Assembly (NCBI GenBank): GCA_020444775.1
Contig: JAGRHX010000496.1
Location: 1 to 9,049 of the forward strand
From: Gammaproteobacteria bacterium
Lineage (GTDB): Bacteria; Pseudomonadota; Gammaproteobacteria; HK1
DNA length: 9,049 bases
Direction of reading: 5' to 3'
Both the position numbers and the translations under genes were made by a program. Positions 1 to 6,442 of this stretch are shown in pieces. The stretch's first letter is position 1. Every line of letters starts with the position of its first letter. The notes beneath the pieces were generated by a model. It worked only from the letters and a program-made list of their open reading frames with translations. It did not search any database and was not told the DNA's origin.

Positions 1-181
1 TGCCATTGCCCGCGGGTTCGAGGTAGCTTCACGTGCAGGGCGCCAGAGGCGGGCTGAAGAACTTCGCCTCGAGCAAGGCCGGATGCGGTGGCCGGGTCGA
101 GATTCTGGGCGTGCGGCCGGACGCCGACGCGAAGCCTGGAGCGTCAGGCAACATCACGCGTCGATCAAGGAAACGGCGTGC

Positions 182-1105
182 TCAGGTGGGGAAGTCGCGC
201 TCCAGGGTGCGCACCAGGGCGCTGATCACCTCGTTGACCGGCGCTTCGGTGCCGACTTCCCTGGCCACCACCGGCACCATGCCATTGATGGCGTCGATCT
301 CGGAGCGTCGGCCTGCCATGTGATCGAGTAGCATCGACGGGCGACCACCACGCAGCTTGTTGCCGAAATCGGTGATGTAGCTGCTGGCATCGGCAAAGGA
401 GAAGTGCACGCCCTTGGCCTTGCCGGCCCGGTAGGCCTCCAGGCCGCACTCCAGGGCAATCGGCCAGCCATGCGGATCGTCCATCATCTCGCCGATACGC
501 GTACGGGTCACGGTGCATGGACCGGAGAAGGTCACGTTGCAGATGAACTTCTCCCAGATGAGCTGGTTGACGTCCTCATAGGCTTTGACATTGAAGCCGG
601 CGTCGCGCCAGATCCTGGCGACGTTCTCCACTCGTTCGGTCAATCCGCCCTGCATCTCGCCGACACGGATCAGCTCCATGCCGTTGTGATGGACGTGTCC
701 CGGACCCTTCATCGAAGCACCGAAACCGCCGGCGACACCCAGCAGGATGTTACCCGGATCGCGATGACGAGAGATTCGTTCCCCGGCGCCCAGTCCGTTC
801 TGGATGGTGAGTATCAGGGTGTCGTCGCGTAGCAGCGGCTCGATGGATGCCGCCGCCGCGGCAACACCCGAAGCCTTGGTCGCGATGACGACCAGGTCGC
901 ATTCGCCGACGTCGGCGATGTTGCTGGTGGCGCTCAAGCGTACCGTCCGGTCACCGCTGGCGCCTTCGACCCGCAGGCCGTCCCGGTTGATGGCATCGAC
1001 ATGCTCCTGCCACAGGTCGACTGCCCACACCTCGTTACCGCCGCTGGCGAGCAGCCCCGCGTAGACCGAGCCCATCGCGCCGGTGCCGACGATTGCAATC
1101 TTCAT
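182..1105 (-). CDS. PanE/ApbA-family 2-dehydropantoate 2-reductase (ketopantoate reductase)
   Basis: Probable NADPH-dependent cytosolic enzyme reducing 2-dehydropantoate to pantoate, a step towards pantothenate and CoA. The 307-residue product matches the usual family length (about 300). It opens with a Rossmann fold, with the dinucleotide motif GTGAMG at residues 7-12 and an acidic residue (D30) after the second strand. A QNG motif lies at 102-104. By alignment from memory with E. coli PanE, the catalytic lysine is K186 (in WEKF), with N190, and the C-terminal helical domain keeps S257, E269 and N274 (RRSEID..NG). The ATG start is supported by GGAG at 1115-1118, 9 bases upstream. No other pan gene is adjacent and the gene seems to be transcribed alone. 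The family contains paralogues acting on other 2-keto acids, so the family is sure but the exact substrate is not. Confidence 0.88.
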   Translation of the reverse strand: MKIAIVGTGAMGSVYAGLLASGGNEVWAVDLWQEHVDAINRDGLRVEGASGDRTVRLSATSNIADVGECDLVVIATKASGVAAAAASIEPLLRDDTLILTIQNGLGAGERISRHRDPGNILLGVAGGFGASMKGPGHVHHNGMELIRVGEMQGGLTERVENVARIWRDAGFNVKAYEDVNQLIWEKFICNVTFSGPCTVTRTRIGEMMDDPHGWPIALECGLEAYRAGKAKGVHFSFADASSYITDFGNKLRGGRPSMLLDHMAGRRSEIDAINGMVPVVAREVGTEAPVNEVISALVRTLERDFPT

Positions 1106-1143
1106 GCTTTGCTACTCCAGAGCTGCCTCGATGAGAGCGCAGG

Positions 1144-1172
1144 ATGTTAGCCGCTGCGGGGGACTGATTGAA
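1144..1172 (-). promoter_or_regulatory. Candidate sigma-70 promoter for the PanE-like gene
   Basis: On the minus strand, TAACAT (1144-1149) could serve as a -10 box, with a weak TTCAAT (1167-1172) 17 bases upstream as a -35. A promoter is expected here because the preceding minus-strand gene ends in a strong terminator at 1186-1217. The -35 matches only half of the consensus, so this is a placement guess. Confidence 0.27.
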
Positions 1173-1185
1173 GGTCGCGACGGGC

Positions 1186-1217
1186 AAAAAAAACGGCGCC
1201 CCGAAGGAGCGCCGCTT
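1186..1217 (-). terminator. Rho-independent terminator of the PEP-CTERM gene
   Basis: Read on the minus strand, this is a stem of about 12 pairs (GC-rich core GCGGCGCTCC with GGGGCGCCGT, including two G-U pairs) around a TTC loop, ending in a run of eight T (complement of the A run at 1186-1193). It lies 25 bases after the PEP-CTERM stop codon and isolates that gene from the downstream PanE-like gene. Confidence 0.88.
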
Positions 1218-1241
1218 ACATGGACCTGTAGGCCGCTCGCC

Positions 1242-1982
1242 TCAGCGGCGCATCCGCCGTTTCGCGGTGCCCAGACCGAGCAGGCCCAGACCCATCAGGG
1301 CCAGGGTCGTGGGTTCCGGCACCGGGGTACCCGAGCCGCCACCGCTGCCACTACCGCTCGTATCGCTTTCGATGGTCAGGTCCAGCAGACCGAGAAGGGG
1401 CGAGTAGCCAAAACTACCTTCGGTCGGCGCGAGCGGGCCTCCGCCGGAGGTGCTCTCAAAGGCATCGGCCGTGATACGTACGGTCAGGGAGACAATGAAA
1501 TCGTAGCTGCTTTGCGCAGGGCCCAGGTCGATGGGGGCCAGCGGCGCAATGGTGGCATCGAAGGCGTCACCCCGGTTCCATTGCAAGGTGGCGATCGGCG
1601 GGGTCGCGGGGTTACTGTCGTATGCGACATCCAGGCGAATGAACTCCACAAACGGGTTTGTGAGCGTGCCTTCGGAGCCAGCCTGAATGGAACTCGGCTG
1701 TACGCCGAGCCCGTCATTGCTGTCGAGCACACTGAATGCCAGCCCCAACAGCGCGGTTCCCGGGGTGGGGACGGGGTCGAGGGTCGTCGCGTTGCGGGTC
1801 GCGACCAGGTCGAAGCTGGCCGCGGTCGGGGTGAACGCGAACGTGCCGTCGATGCGATTGGCGAAGCTGACAGCGATACCCGAAGTGCTGTCGACGATCT
1901 CAATGGCCGCGGCCGACAACGACAGGGCGAACGCCGACAGGCCCAGCGCAATCTTCTGGAGACACAGAGTTGGTTTAGTCAC
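1242..1982 (-). CDS. PEP-CTERM sorting-domain protein, secreted exosortase substrate
   Basis: A 246-residue secreted protein of unknown function, probably a surface or extracellular-matrix component. The N-terminus is a Sec signal peptide (K3 and K10, then a hydrophobic run, cleavage likely after the alanines near residue 26). The C-terminus is a canonical PEP-CTERM signal: VPEP at 221-224, a Leu/Gly/Met-rich membrane segment at about 227-240, and a basic tail KRRMRR. A Gly/Ser linker precedes it. In this family the tail directs export and is cleaved by exosortase (EpsH/XrtA type), usually in exopolysaccharide producers. The body (27-205) looks beta-rich and has no cysteine; I recognise no named domain. 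The start is GTG: an in-frame TGA lies at 1989-1991 just upstream, and GAGG at 1994-1997 gives a ribosome site with 11-base spacing. No exosortase gene is visible here, so it must act at a distance. A sigma-54 promoter lies upstream. Confidence 0.9.
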   Translation of the reverse strand: MTKPTLCLQKIALGLSAFALSLSAAAIEIVDSTSGIAVSFANRIDGTFAFTPTAASFDLVATRNATTLDPVPTPGTALLGLAFSVLDSNDGLGVQPSSIQAGSEGTLTNPFVEFIRLDVAYDSNPATPPIATLQWNRGDAFDATIAPLAPIDLGPAQSSYDFIVSLTVRITADAFESTSGGGPLAPTEGSFGYSPLLGLLDLTIESDTSGSGSGGGSGTPVPEPTTLALMGLGLLGLGTAKRRMRR

Positions 1983-2121
1983 CGGCTTTCAAACCTCGCG
2001 TAATTCGGAGCTTCTCGCGTAGTCGGGTCTCGCGCTCGGCACCGGGGCCATGGACCCATCTGCAAGAAGACGGGTCCGGCGGTTCGGAAGCTGAGCGCCG
2101 CTTTGGTATGGGGAACCTGAT

Positions 2122-2137
2122 AGCAATTCCTGTGCCC
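2122..2137 (-). promoter_or_regulatory. Sigma-54 (RpoN) promoter for the PEP-CTERM gene
   Basis: The minus strand reads GGGCACAGGAATTGCT. Against the sigma-54 consensus TGGCAC-N5-TTGC(A/T), the -24 element matches at 5 of 6 bases, the N5 spacer is exact, the -12 TTGC is perfect, and the invariant GG-N10-GC spacing holds. Transcription would begin near 2111, giving a leader of roughly 130 bases before the GTG start. PEP-CTERM genes in other bacteria are reported to depend on RpoN with the PrsK/PrsR two-component pair, so motif, orientation and target gene agree. The activator site has not been located. Confidence 0.72.
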
Positions 2138-2203
2138 GTATCTCTAAGCGCTTGATCCGTAATCCTTCGCAATGTGCCGCTGCGAGCCACGTCGACACAG
2201 GTG

Positions 2204-2209
2204 TAAAAT
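2204..2209 (+). promoter_or_regulatory. Candidate -10 box for the glutaredoxin-rhodanese gene
   Basis: TAAAAT, preceded by GTG, sits in a local AT-rich pocket of an otherwise GC-rich region, about 200 bases before the gene. No recognisable -35 hexamer lies 16-18 bases upstream, so the assignment rests on the -10 element, its orientation and the lack of other candidates. Confidence 0.38.
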
Positions 2210-2395
2210 TTCCCGACACAATCGGGCCGGTCGCGAGTACCCGGCGGTGTCAGGGAGGACTTTCGACGAGGACGATCGGCGGGCACCGGACTGGTGTCAT
2301 GCCGCCCCGGCGGCCTGTTTCCGTGCTGTTGCGCACGGACCCCGCGGGCGGGTAGCGTTGCGCACCTTGGGATATGAGTGTCCGTGTTCACAACC

Positions 2396-2401
2396 GGGAG
2401 G
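2396..2401 (+). promoter_or_regulatory. Ribosome binding site fixing the glutaredoxin-rhodanese start
   Basis: GGGAGG lies 7 bases before the ATG at 2409. The frame stays open upstream to an ATG at 2172, but the extra 79 residues look non-coding and resemble nothing in the glutaredoxin family. This site and the family's usual N-terminus place the start at 2409. Confidence 0.85.
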
Positions 2402-2408
2402 CGTTCAG

Positions 2409-3335
2409 ATGAGCTCGAGTGACCAGGTTCGGGCGAGAATCGAGGAAATCATTGGCTCGGATCGCGTGGTGCTGTTCATGAAGGGGACGCCCCGGCAGCC
2501 GCAATGCGGTTTCTCGGCTGCCACCGTGAGCATCCTCGATTCGGTGCTGCCGAGCTATACCACGTTCAATGTGCTCGAGGACCAGACGGTTCGTGAAGGC
2601 ATCAAGGCGTTCTCGGACTGGCCGACGATCCCGCAGCTCTACATCGACAAGGAGTTCATGGGCGGCTGTGACATCGTCAAACAGATGTTCAACACCGGCG
2701 AGCTCCACGATGTGCTCGGGCTGGCGCAACCCGACAAGACGCCACCGGAGATCCACATCTCAGCGGCCGCTGCCGAAATGATCAAGGGCGTGCTGGAGAA
2801 CAACCCCGGCGCTCAGGTGCATCTGAGCATCGACGGTCGCTGGCAGCACAACTTCCAGCTCGGTGCCGCCGAAGGCCACGAGGTCGTGGCCGAGTCGAAC
2901 GGTATCCAGGTGCTGATGGATCTGGTCACCGCGCCCCGCGCGCGTGGTCTGCGACTCGATGTCGAAGAGAGTTTCCAGGGCAAGCAGCTGCAGGTCGAGA
3001 ACCCGAATGCCCCGCCACCGGTGAAGGAGCTGTCGGCTCCTGAGCTCAAACAGAAGCTCGACGCCGGTGAGGCGCTGTATCTGATCGACGTGCGCGATAC
3101 GGACGAGCGTGCGAAGGCTGATATCCCCGGTTCGATCATGCTCGACGAGTCGTCCATGCGGCAGATCGAGTCCCTGCCCAAGGACACGGCGCTGGTCTTC
3201 ATGTGTCACGTGGGCCAACGCAGCGCCCAGGCCGCGGAGCACTTTCGCGTGCACGGTTACACCAACGTGCACAATCTCAGTGGCGGCATCGAGGCCTGGT
3301 CGCAACAGGTCGATGCCAGCGTGCCGCGCTACTGA
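2409..3335 (+). CDS. Grx4-type monothiol glutaredoxin fused to a degenerate A-type carrier domain and a rhodanese
   Basis: A 308-residue cytosolic protein of three domains. Residues 1-107 form a CGFS monothiol glutaredoxin closely resembling E. coli GrxD: K25 in MKGT, CGFS at 33-36, WPTIPQ at 71-76, GGCDI at 85-89. Such proteins bind [2Fe-2S] clusters with glutathione and deliver or traffic them. Residues 114-200 look like an A-type (IscA/HesB) carrier fold that has lost its ligands: no cysteine is present, and the family's CGC after NPN is replaced by proline (NPNAPPPV, 198-205). Residues 207-308 form a rhodanese with IDVRD at 226-230, the active-site loop CHVGQRS at 266-272 (catalytic C266) and SGGIEAW at 291-297. 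The combination suggests linked persulfide and iron-sulfur chemistry. The gene stands alone and converges on the sigma-factor gene. The two outer domains are certain; the middle one is inferred from the pattern. Confidence 0.93.
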   Translation: MSSSDQVRARIEEIIGSDRVVLFMKGTPRQPQCGFSAATVSILDSVLPSYTTFNVLEDQTVREGIKAFSDWPTIPQLYIDKEFMGGCDIVKQMFNTGELHDVLGLAQPDKTPPEIHISAAAAEMIKGVLENNPGAQVHLSIDGRWQHNFQLGAAEGHEVVAESNGIQVLMDLVTAPRARGLRLDVEESFQGKQLQVENPNAPPPVKELSAPELKQKLDAGEALYLIDVRDTDERAKADIPGSIMLDESSMRQIESLPKDTALVFMCHVGQRSAQAAEHFRVHGYTNVHNLSGGIEAWSQQVDASVPRY

Positions 3336-3406
3336 CGTTCACGTCGATTGTCGGGCGATGCCCGTATGAGCGGGCCCCCACCTTCAGCAACGTCCCTTCC
3401 ACAATG

Positions 3407-3445
3407 AAAAAAGCCCGGTGCGAGAACTTCGCACCGGGCTTTCTC
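3407..3445. terminator. Bidirectional terminator between the convergent glutaredoxin and sigma-factor genes
   Basis: A perfect 14-bp stem (AAAGCCCGGTGCGA at 3410-3423 with TCGCACCGGGCTTT at 3429-3442) surrounds a 5-base loop. On the minus strand it ends in six T, so it is strong for the sigma-factor transcript. On the plus strand it ends TTTCTC, weaker but usable for the glutaredoxin transcript. It lies 71 bases after one stop codon and 52 bases from the other. Confidence 0.92.
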
Positions 3446-3496
3446 GTCTACTGGCCGGTCGATGAGACCACCGCTACACCGCGGTGGCGCATGAGC

Positions 3497-5143
3497 TCAG
3501 CCGGCCTGTCCGAAGAGCACGGCGACATCGGCGGGTAACCGCGCCTTCAAAGCCCTGAGCGCGCGATTCTGCAGCTGCCGGGTACGCTCCCGGGTGATGC
3601 TCAAGATGGCGCCGATCTCCTCCAATGTGTGAGGCTCGGTGCCACCCAGCCCGTGCCGCAGACGCACGATCAAGGCTTCGCGAGGCGGTAGCTCGTCGAG
3701 CAAACGGTCCAGATACACCGACAGCTCTTCGTCGTGCACCGGATCGCTGGCCTCGGGCTGTGCTGAGTCCGGGGTCAGATCTCCGAACGTGGTCCCCTCG
3801 TCCGTGCCGATCGGCGCATCCAGCGACAGCGTGCTGCGCCCCGCCTCCATGGCTCGAACCACGGTCGGCACGCTCAGGCCGGTTTCCTTGGCCAGCACTT
3901 CCAGGGACGGTGCCTTGCCGGTCTTCTGCTCGATTCGGTTCGAGGTGCTGCGTACCTTGAGCATCTTGTCATGGAGATGCGCGGGCACCCGGATGGTCCG
4001 TCTGTGATTCGCGATCGAACGCGTGACGGCCTGCCATATCCAGGTGCTGGCGTAGGTCGAGAATTTGTACCCCAATCGATGGTCGAACTTCTCGACGGCG
4101 CGCAGCAAGCCGATATTGCCCTCCTGCACCAGGTCGTCCAGGCTCAGACCGTTGTTGGTGAACTTGCCGGCGATGAAGAACACGAGTCGGATGTTCGATT
4201 CGAACATCACACGTCGCGCGCGCTGGAAGCTCGCCTCGGCCTCGGCAGCAGCTTCGCAGGCGGCTTCGAGCACATCCAGGGTGACACCCGCACGCAGCTC
4301 GACTCGTCGCTGGCGCTCCTTGGACGCGGTCTTGCCAGAAGCACTGACGCGCAGCTCCTCGAGCGATTCGCGCAGCTCGCTGAGCATCGCGAACGCCGGT
4401 CCGAGTCGGACGAATCGTTCCCGACCCGCCTCCGGTGGCTTGGGCAGACCACGTCGTTTCCAGCCCAGTGTTCGCTCGCGCCACTCGGCAAGCTCGGTGG
4501 CGAAGATCTTCATCTCCGCGCGCGGCGTCATGCCCCCAGTGACACTCACCGACTCGACGGTCACCTCGCCCGCCTCATCGTCGTCCTCGGCATCTTCCAG
4601 GGACATGGCGTCGGCGTCGCGCGTGGGAGAACCCAGCGGCCACTGCAACACTTCGGAGATCTGACGGTCGCCACTCACGGCTTCTTCCCAGGCCGCCACC
4701 AGACGCTCCCAGGCGAAAGGAACCACCGACAGCGCCTCGGTCAGAGCTTCCCTGGAGGTGATCAGCGCCCGCCCCAAGGTTCGCTCCTGGGCGGCGTTCA
4801 GCAGTGGCCGCGCCCGCGCAGCGCCAAAGTAGCTCGAGTAGGTCAGCGTATCCTCGTTGACGCCGCCCTCCGAAGAGCCTGCCTCGGCGTCGAGAAGATC
4901 GCCATCCAGACCGTCGTCCAACGTGGCGGGCTCGGTGTCGAGTCCGCCTTCGTCTTCGGCCTGGAATTCGTTCAGGTCGTTGTCGTCATGAATGACATCG
5001 TCCAGATCCCGGTCAATGCCACTTGCCAGACCGTCCTCTTCCAGCTCCGTAGCGGCGCGATCGCCGAAATCGTCGAGGCCCCGATCGCTCAGATCGAAGC
5101 TCGAGTGCCGGTCGAATCCGTCGTGGTCGATGTGCATGTGCAT
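3497..5143 (-). CDS. RpoD-like sigma-70 family RNA polymerase sigma factor with acidic N-terminus
   Basis: A 548-residue sigma factor that would direct RNA polymerase to a set of promoters. Residues 1-100 are strongly acidic (Asp/Glu-rich) with no clear region 1.1. Region 1.2 is at about 103-128 (YFGAARARPLLNAAQE), followed by a 180-residue poorly conserved spacer like the NCR of RpoD. Region 2 spans about 309-382 (NIRLVFFIAGKFTNNGLSL, then DLVQEGNIGLLRAVEKFD), region 3 about 384-455, and region 4 about 470-540 with the helix-turn-helix TLEEIGAILSITRERTRQLQ. Region 4.2 keeps the TRER.RQ residues that read the -35, and region 2.4 keeps Q371 and T374 for the -10. However, the melting segment reads YASTWIWQ rather than YATWWIRQ, so one conserved Trp is Thr and an Arg is Trp. 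Alternative (group 2) factor is more likely than the main RpoD. The start at 5143 has G-rich GGGGGG 5 bases upstream; M3 is an alternative start. Confidence 0.9.
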   Translation of the reverse strand: MHMHIDHDGFDRHSSFDLSDRGLDDFGDRAATELEEDGLASGIDRDLDDVIHDDNDLNEFQAEDEGGLDTEPATLDDGLDGDLLDAEAGSSEGGVNEDTLTYSSYFGAARARPLLNAAQERTLGRALITSREALTEALSVVPFAWERLVAAWEEAVSGDRQISEVLQWPLGSPTRDADAMSLEDAEDDDEAGEVTVESVSVTGGMTPRAEMKIFATELAEWRERTLGWKRRGLPKPPEAGRERFVRLGPAFAMLSELRESLEELRVSASGKTASKERQRRVELRAGVTLDVLEAACEAAAEAEASFQRARRVMFESNIRLVFFIAGKFTNNGLSLDDLVQEGNIGLLRAVEKFDHRLGYKFSTYASTWIWQAVTRSIANHRRTIRVPAHLHDKMLKVRSTSNRIEQKTGKAPSLEVLAKETGLSVPTVVRAMEAGRSTLSLDAPIGTDEGTTFGDLTPDSAQPEASDPVHDEELSVYLDRLLDELPPREALIVRLRHGLGGTEPHTLEEIGAILSITRERTRQLQNRALRALKARLPADVAVLFGQAG

Positions 5144-5267
5144 CTAAACCCCCCAAGAATCGCCTTCATCTACGCGCTTCATACCGGTCGGCACCGCCCT
5201 GGTGCCGCTGGCCCGCGTTGGATGTAGACTTTTTTCATTCACAAATGATTGTCGATTTTCTTCGCGT

Positions 5268-5298
5268 CTGCCACACGTTGTGTTACGCGTGTGGTCAG
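5268..5298. repeat. Inverted repeat upstream of the sigma-factor gene
   Basis: CTG then CCACACG (5271-5277) faces CGTGTGG (5288-5294) then CAG, giving a 7-bp perfect stem, three more pairs across a one-base bulge, and a 10-base loop. It lies about 125 bases upstream of the sigma-factor start codon, where an operator or leader hairpin could sit. It has no T tract, so it is not a terminator. Confidence 0.45.
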
Positions 5299-5624
5299 CT
5301 CAGGGATCGTCCGCGCCCAGCCGCTCGTGATTCAGCGAGGGTGGCCGCGCGAGCTCCAACATCAATATCGTGGCATTCGACGTTCACCCATATCGGTAAG
5401 ACCCTCAATCCGGCCCGACGCTCCGTGAGCTGGGCTTACGGCGTGTTAACACTCGTCGAGTCCGATGCAAGATGCGATGTCAGATGGTGCCGTTCAGCGC
5501 TGTCCTCGGCTTGCCGACGGCGCTGCACGTCCCATCGGGTCGCTAATGGTTCCAAGGATGCAATTCCCGCACCACCAATCGATGCTTGCGTCAGGTGCCG
5601 GGAACGCTTCGAAGACATCATGAC

Positions 5625-5650
5625 GTGTCACTGTGTCGGGACAGTGTCGG
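5625..5650. repeat. Clustered GTGTC repeats with an embedded inverted repeat
   Basis: GTGTC occurs at 5625, 5633 and 5644; the last two are extended to GTGTCGG and are 11 bases apart. Overlapping them is a perfect inverted repeat CACTGT-N6-ACAGTG (5629-5646). A further GTGTCG lies near 5678. The spacing of about one helical turn could suit a DNA-binding protein, but no bound regulator can be named. Confidence 0.3.
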
Positions 5651-5953
5651 ACTCGAGGCCTTAACCGGTGCTTAATGTGTCGTAGGGCACCGTCTTGTTG
5701 CGTATCGTCCTGCTGCAATGTGCGACCGCGTTGGCTCGCCCGCCCTGGCTTTGTAGCCATGCACCTCGTCGATGAGCATCATCACAACGAAAAGGCCTTT
5801 GGGGAGGCTTCGTCGGGAAGACATGGTTGGGAAGCCGTCGTCGAGACTTCCTGCTCCGCGAGCATGACCGCGGCGTCGACGGGTGTTGGTGCTTGTACGA
5901 CCGCGAAGGGGGTCAAATTGAGGCCGACCCGCCGTGCATCAAGCCCTACGAGG

Positions 5954-5959
5954 TATAAT
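5954..5959 (+). promoter_or_regulatory. Perfect TATAAT -10 box in the gene-free region
   Basis: A consensus TATAAT sits in a GC-rich context, which would start a rightward transcript near 5966. No -35 match lies 16-19 bases upstream and there is no extended TG, so activation by a bound protein, or use by another factor, would be needed. Such a transcript could be a long leuA leader of about 555 bases or an independent small RNA. Confidence 0.35.
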
Positions 5960-5980
5960 TTGCCGACTTCCGCGCTTTGA

Positions 5981-6000
5981 TGTCATGACAATCTGTACAG
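5981..6000. promoter_or_regulatory. Two adjacent perfect palindromes, operator-like
   Basis: TGTCATGACA (5981-5990) and CTGTACAG (5993-6000) are each perfect palindromes, separated by two bases, with centres 11 bp apart, or one helical turn. Both contain TGT/ACA half-sites. They lie 15-35 bases downstream of the start predicted from the TATAAT box, a typical repressor position. The arrangement does not fit the LexA consensus (CTGT-N8-ACAG) and I cannot assign a regulator. Confidence 0.45.
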
Positions 6001-6080
6001 TATGGAGGCCCGCCACGGCCTTCATGGTCAGCCAAGCGCGTACGATTGCTGAGGCATGGCCCGCGGCGAGGTTGAAATCA

Positions 6081-6116
6081 CCCCGTGCAGGTGGCGGTGC
6101 GGGGCTTTTGCACCGC
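6081..6116 (+). other. Pair of mutually exclusive hairpins upstream of leuA
   Basis: CCCCG (6081-6085) can pair with CGGGG (6100-6104), while GCGGTGC (6094-6100) can pair with GCACCGC (6110-6116). The two share bases 6094-6104, so only one can form at a time. The second stem is 7 perfect pairs with a 9-base loop, and no T tract follows. This resembles a switching leader but may be chance in GC-rich DNA. Confidence 0.3.
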
Positions 6117-6317
6117 GGCAAGCTTCCTGAGACGAGTTGTCCAGGACGAGTTGAAGAGTGACGCGGTGCGAGTCGCTCCCAAGCGCAGACGTTTCGCCCA
6201 CCGACTCTTCCCATGCTTTTTTGGGCCCTGCTGTCTCGGCCCATGGCGCCCAGGAACATCGTCTCGTCTCGCGCGCGAGTGCACCAGACAGGCGCGTGGC
6301 GCGGGCGCGAGGCGACC

Positions 6318-6367
6318 CGGCGTGCACCACGCCGTATCGCAGTTCAGGGCAGCGGGCTATGGCTGCC
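6318..6367 (+). other. Tandem hairpins in the leuA upstream region
   Basis: Two perfect stems lie in series: CGGCGTG/CACGCCG with a 3-base loop (6318-6334) and GGCAGC/GCTGCC with an 8-base loop (6348-6367). Neither is followed by a T run. They would form part of the leader if leuA is transcribed from the distant TATAAT box. Confidence 0.35.
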
Positions 6368-6442
6368 ACGGTTGCCGGGCCACGCATGCTGGCACGCCTG
6401 CCGCGCAGCAGCTGTCGTCGACACGTCCGTTTCGCATGCGGG

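Larger units (their letters stand above)
1983..2408. other. Divergent intergenic region between the PEP-CTERM and glutaredoxin-rhodanese genes
   Basis: This 426-base stretch holds no coding sequence I can support. It contains the leftward sigma-54 promoter (2122-2137), a rightward -10 box (2204-2209), a small perfect hairpin CCCGA/TCGGG at 2212-2226 near the expected start of the rightward transcript, and a GC-rich inverted repeat GCCGCC/GGCGGC at 2301-2314. An exact 9-base direct repeat GTTGCGCAC occurs at 2328-2336 and 2357-2365, its copies 29 bases apart. If the rightward -10 box is used, the glutaredoxin gene has an untranslated leader of about 190 bases. Confidence 0.6.

Noticed and set aside
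11..25. GGTTCGA at the left edge as a tRNA T-loop
   Set aside because: The flanking bases do not form a T stem, and no acceptor or anticodon arm is present.
29..154. 41-codon minus-strand open frame downstream of the PanE-like gene
   Set aside because: It is short and proline-rich, with no ribosome site or family resemblance; bases 1-181 are left without a gene.
2172..2408. N-terminal extension of the glutaredoxin fusion to the upstream ATG at 2172
   Set aside because: The 79 extra residues are Arg/Cys-rich and unlike the family, while GGGAGG sits 7 bases before the ATG at 2409, whose product begins like other CGFS glutaredoxins.
3407..3445. Possible small RNA or attenuator hairpin
   Set aside because: Its position between two converging stop codons, with T-rich ends on both strands, is fully explained as a bidirectional terminator.
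5218..5664. 148-codon plus-strand open frame in the gene-free region
   Set aside because: Its composition is rich in Arg, Ser and Cys, it has no domain pattern and no ribosome site at the ATG, and it overlaps equally poor frames on the other strand.
5993..6000. CTGTACAG as a LexA box
   Set aside because: The two half-sites are directly adjacent; the gammaproteobacterial LexA site needs 8 bases between CTGT and ACAG.
6389..6405. Second sigma-54-like site (CTGGCACG with GG-N10-GC) upstream of leuA
   Set aside because: The -24 half is perfect, but the -12 half reads CCGC instead of TTGC, and a chance GG-N10-GC is common in GC-rich DNA.
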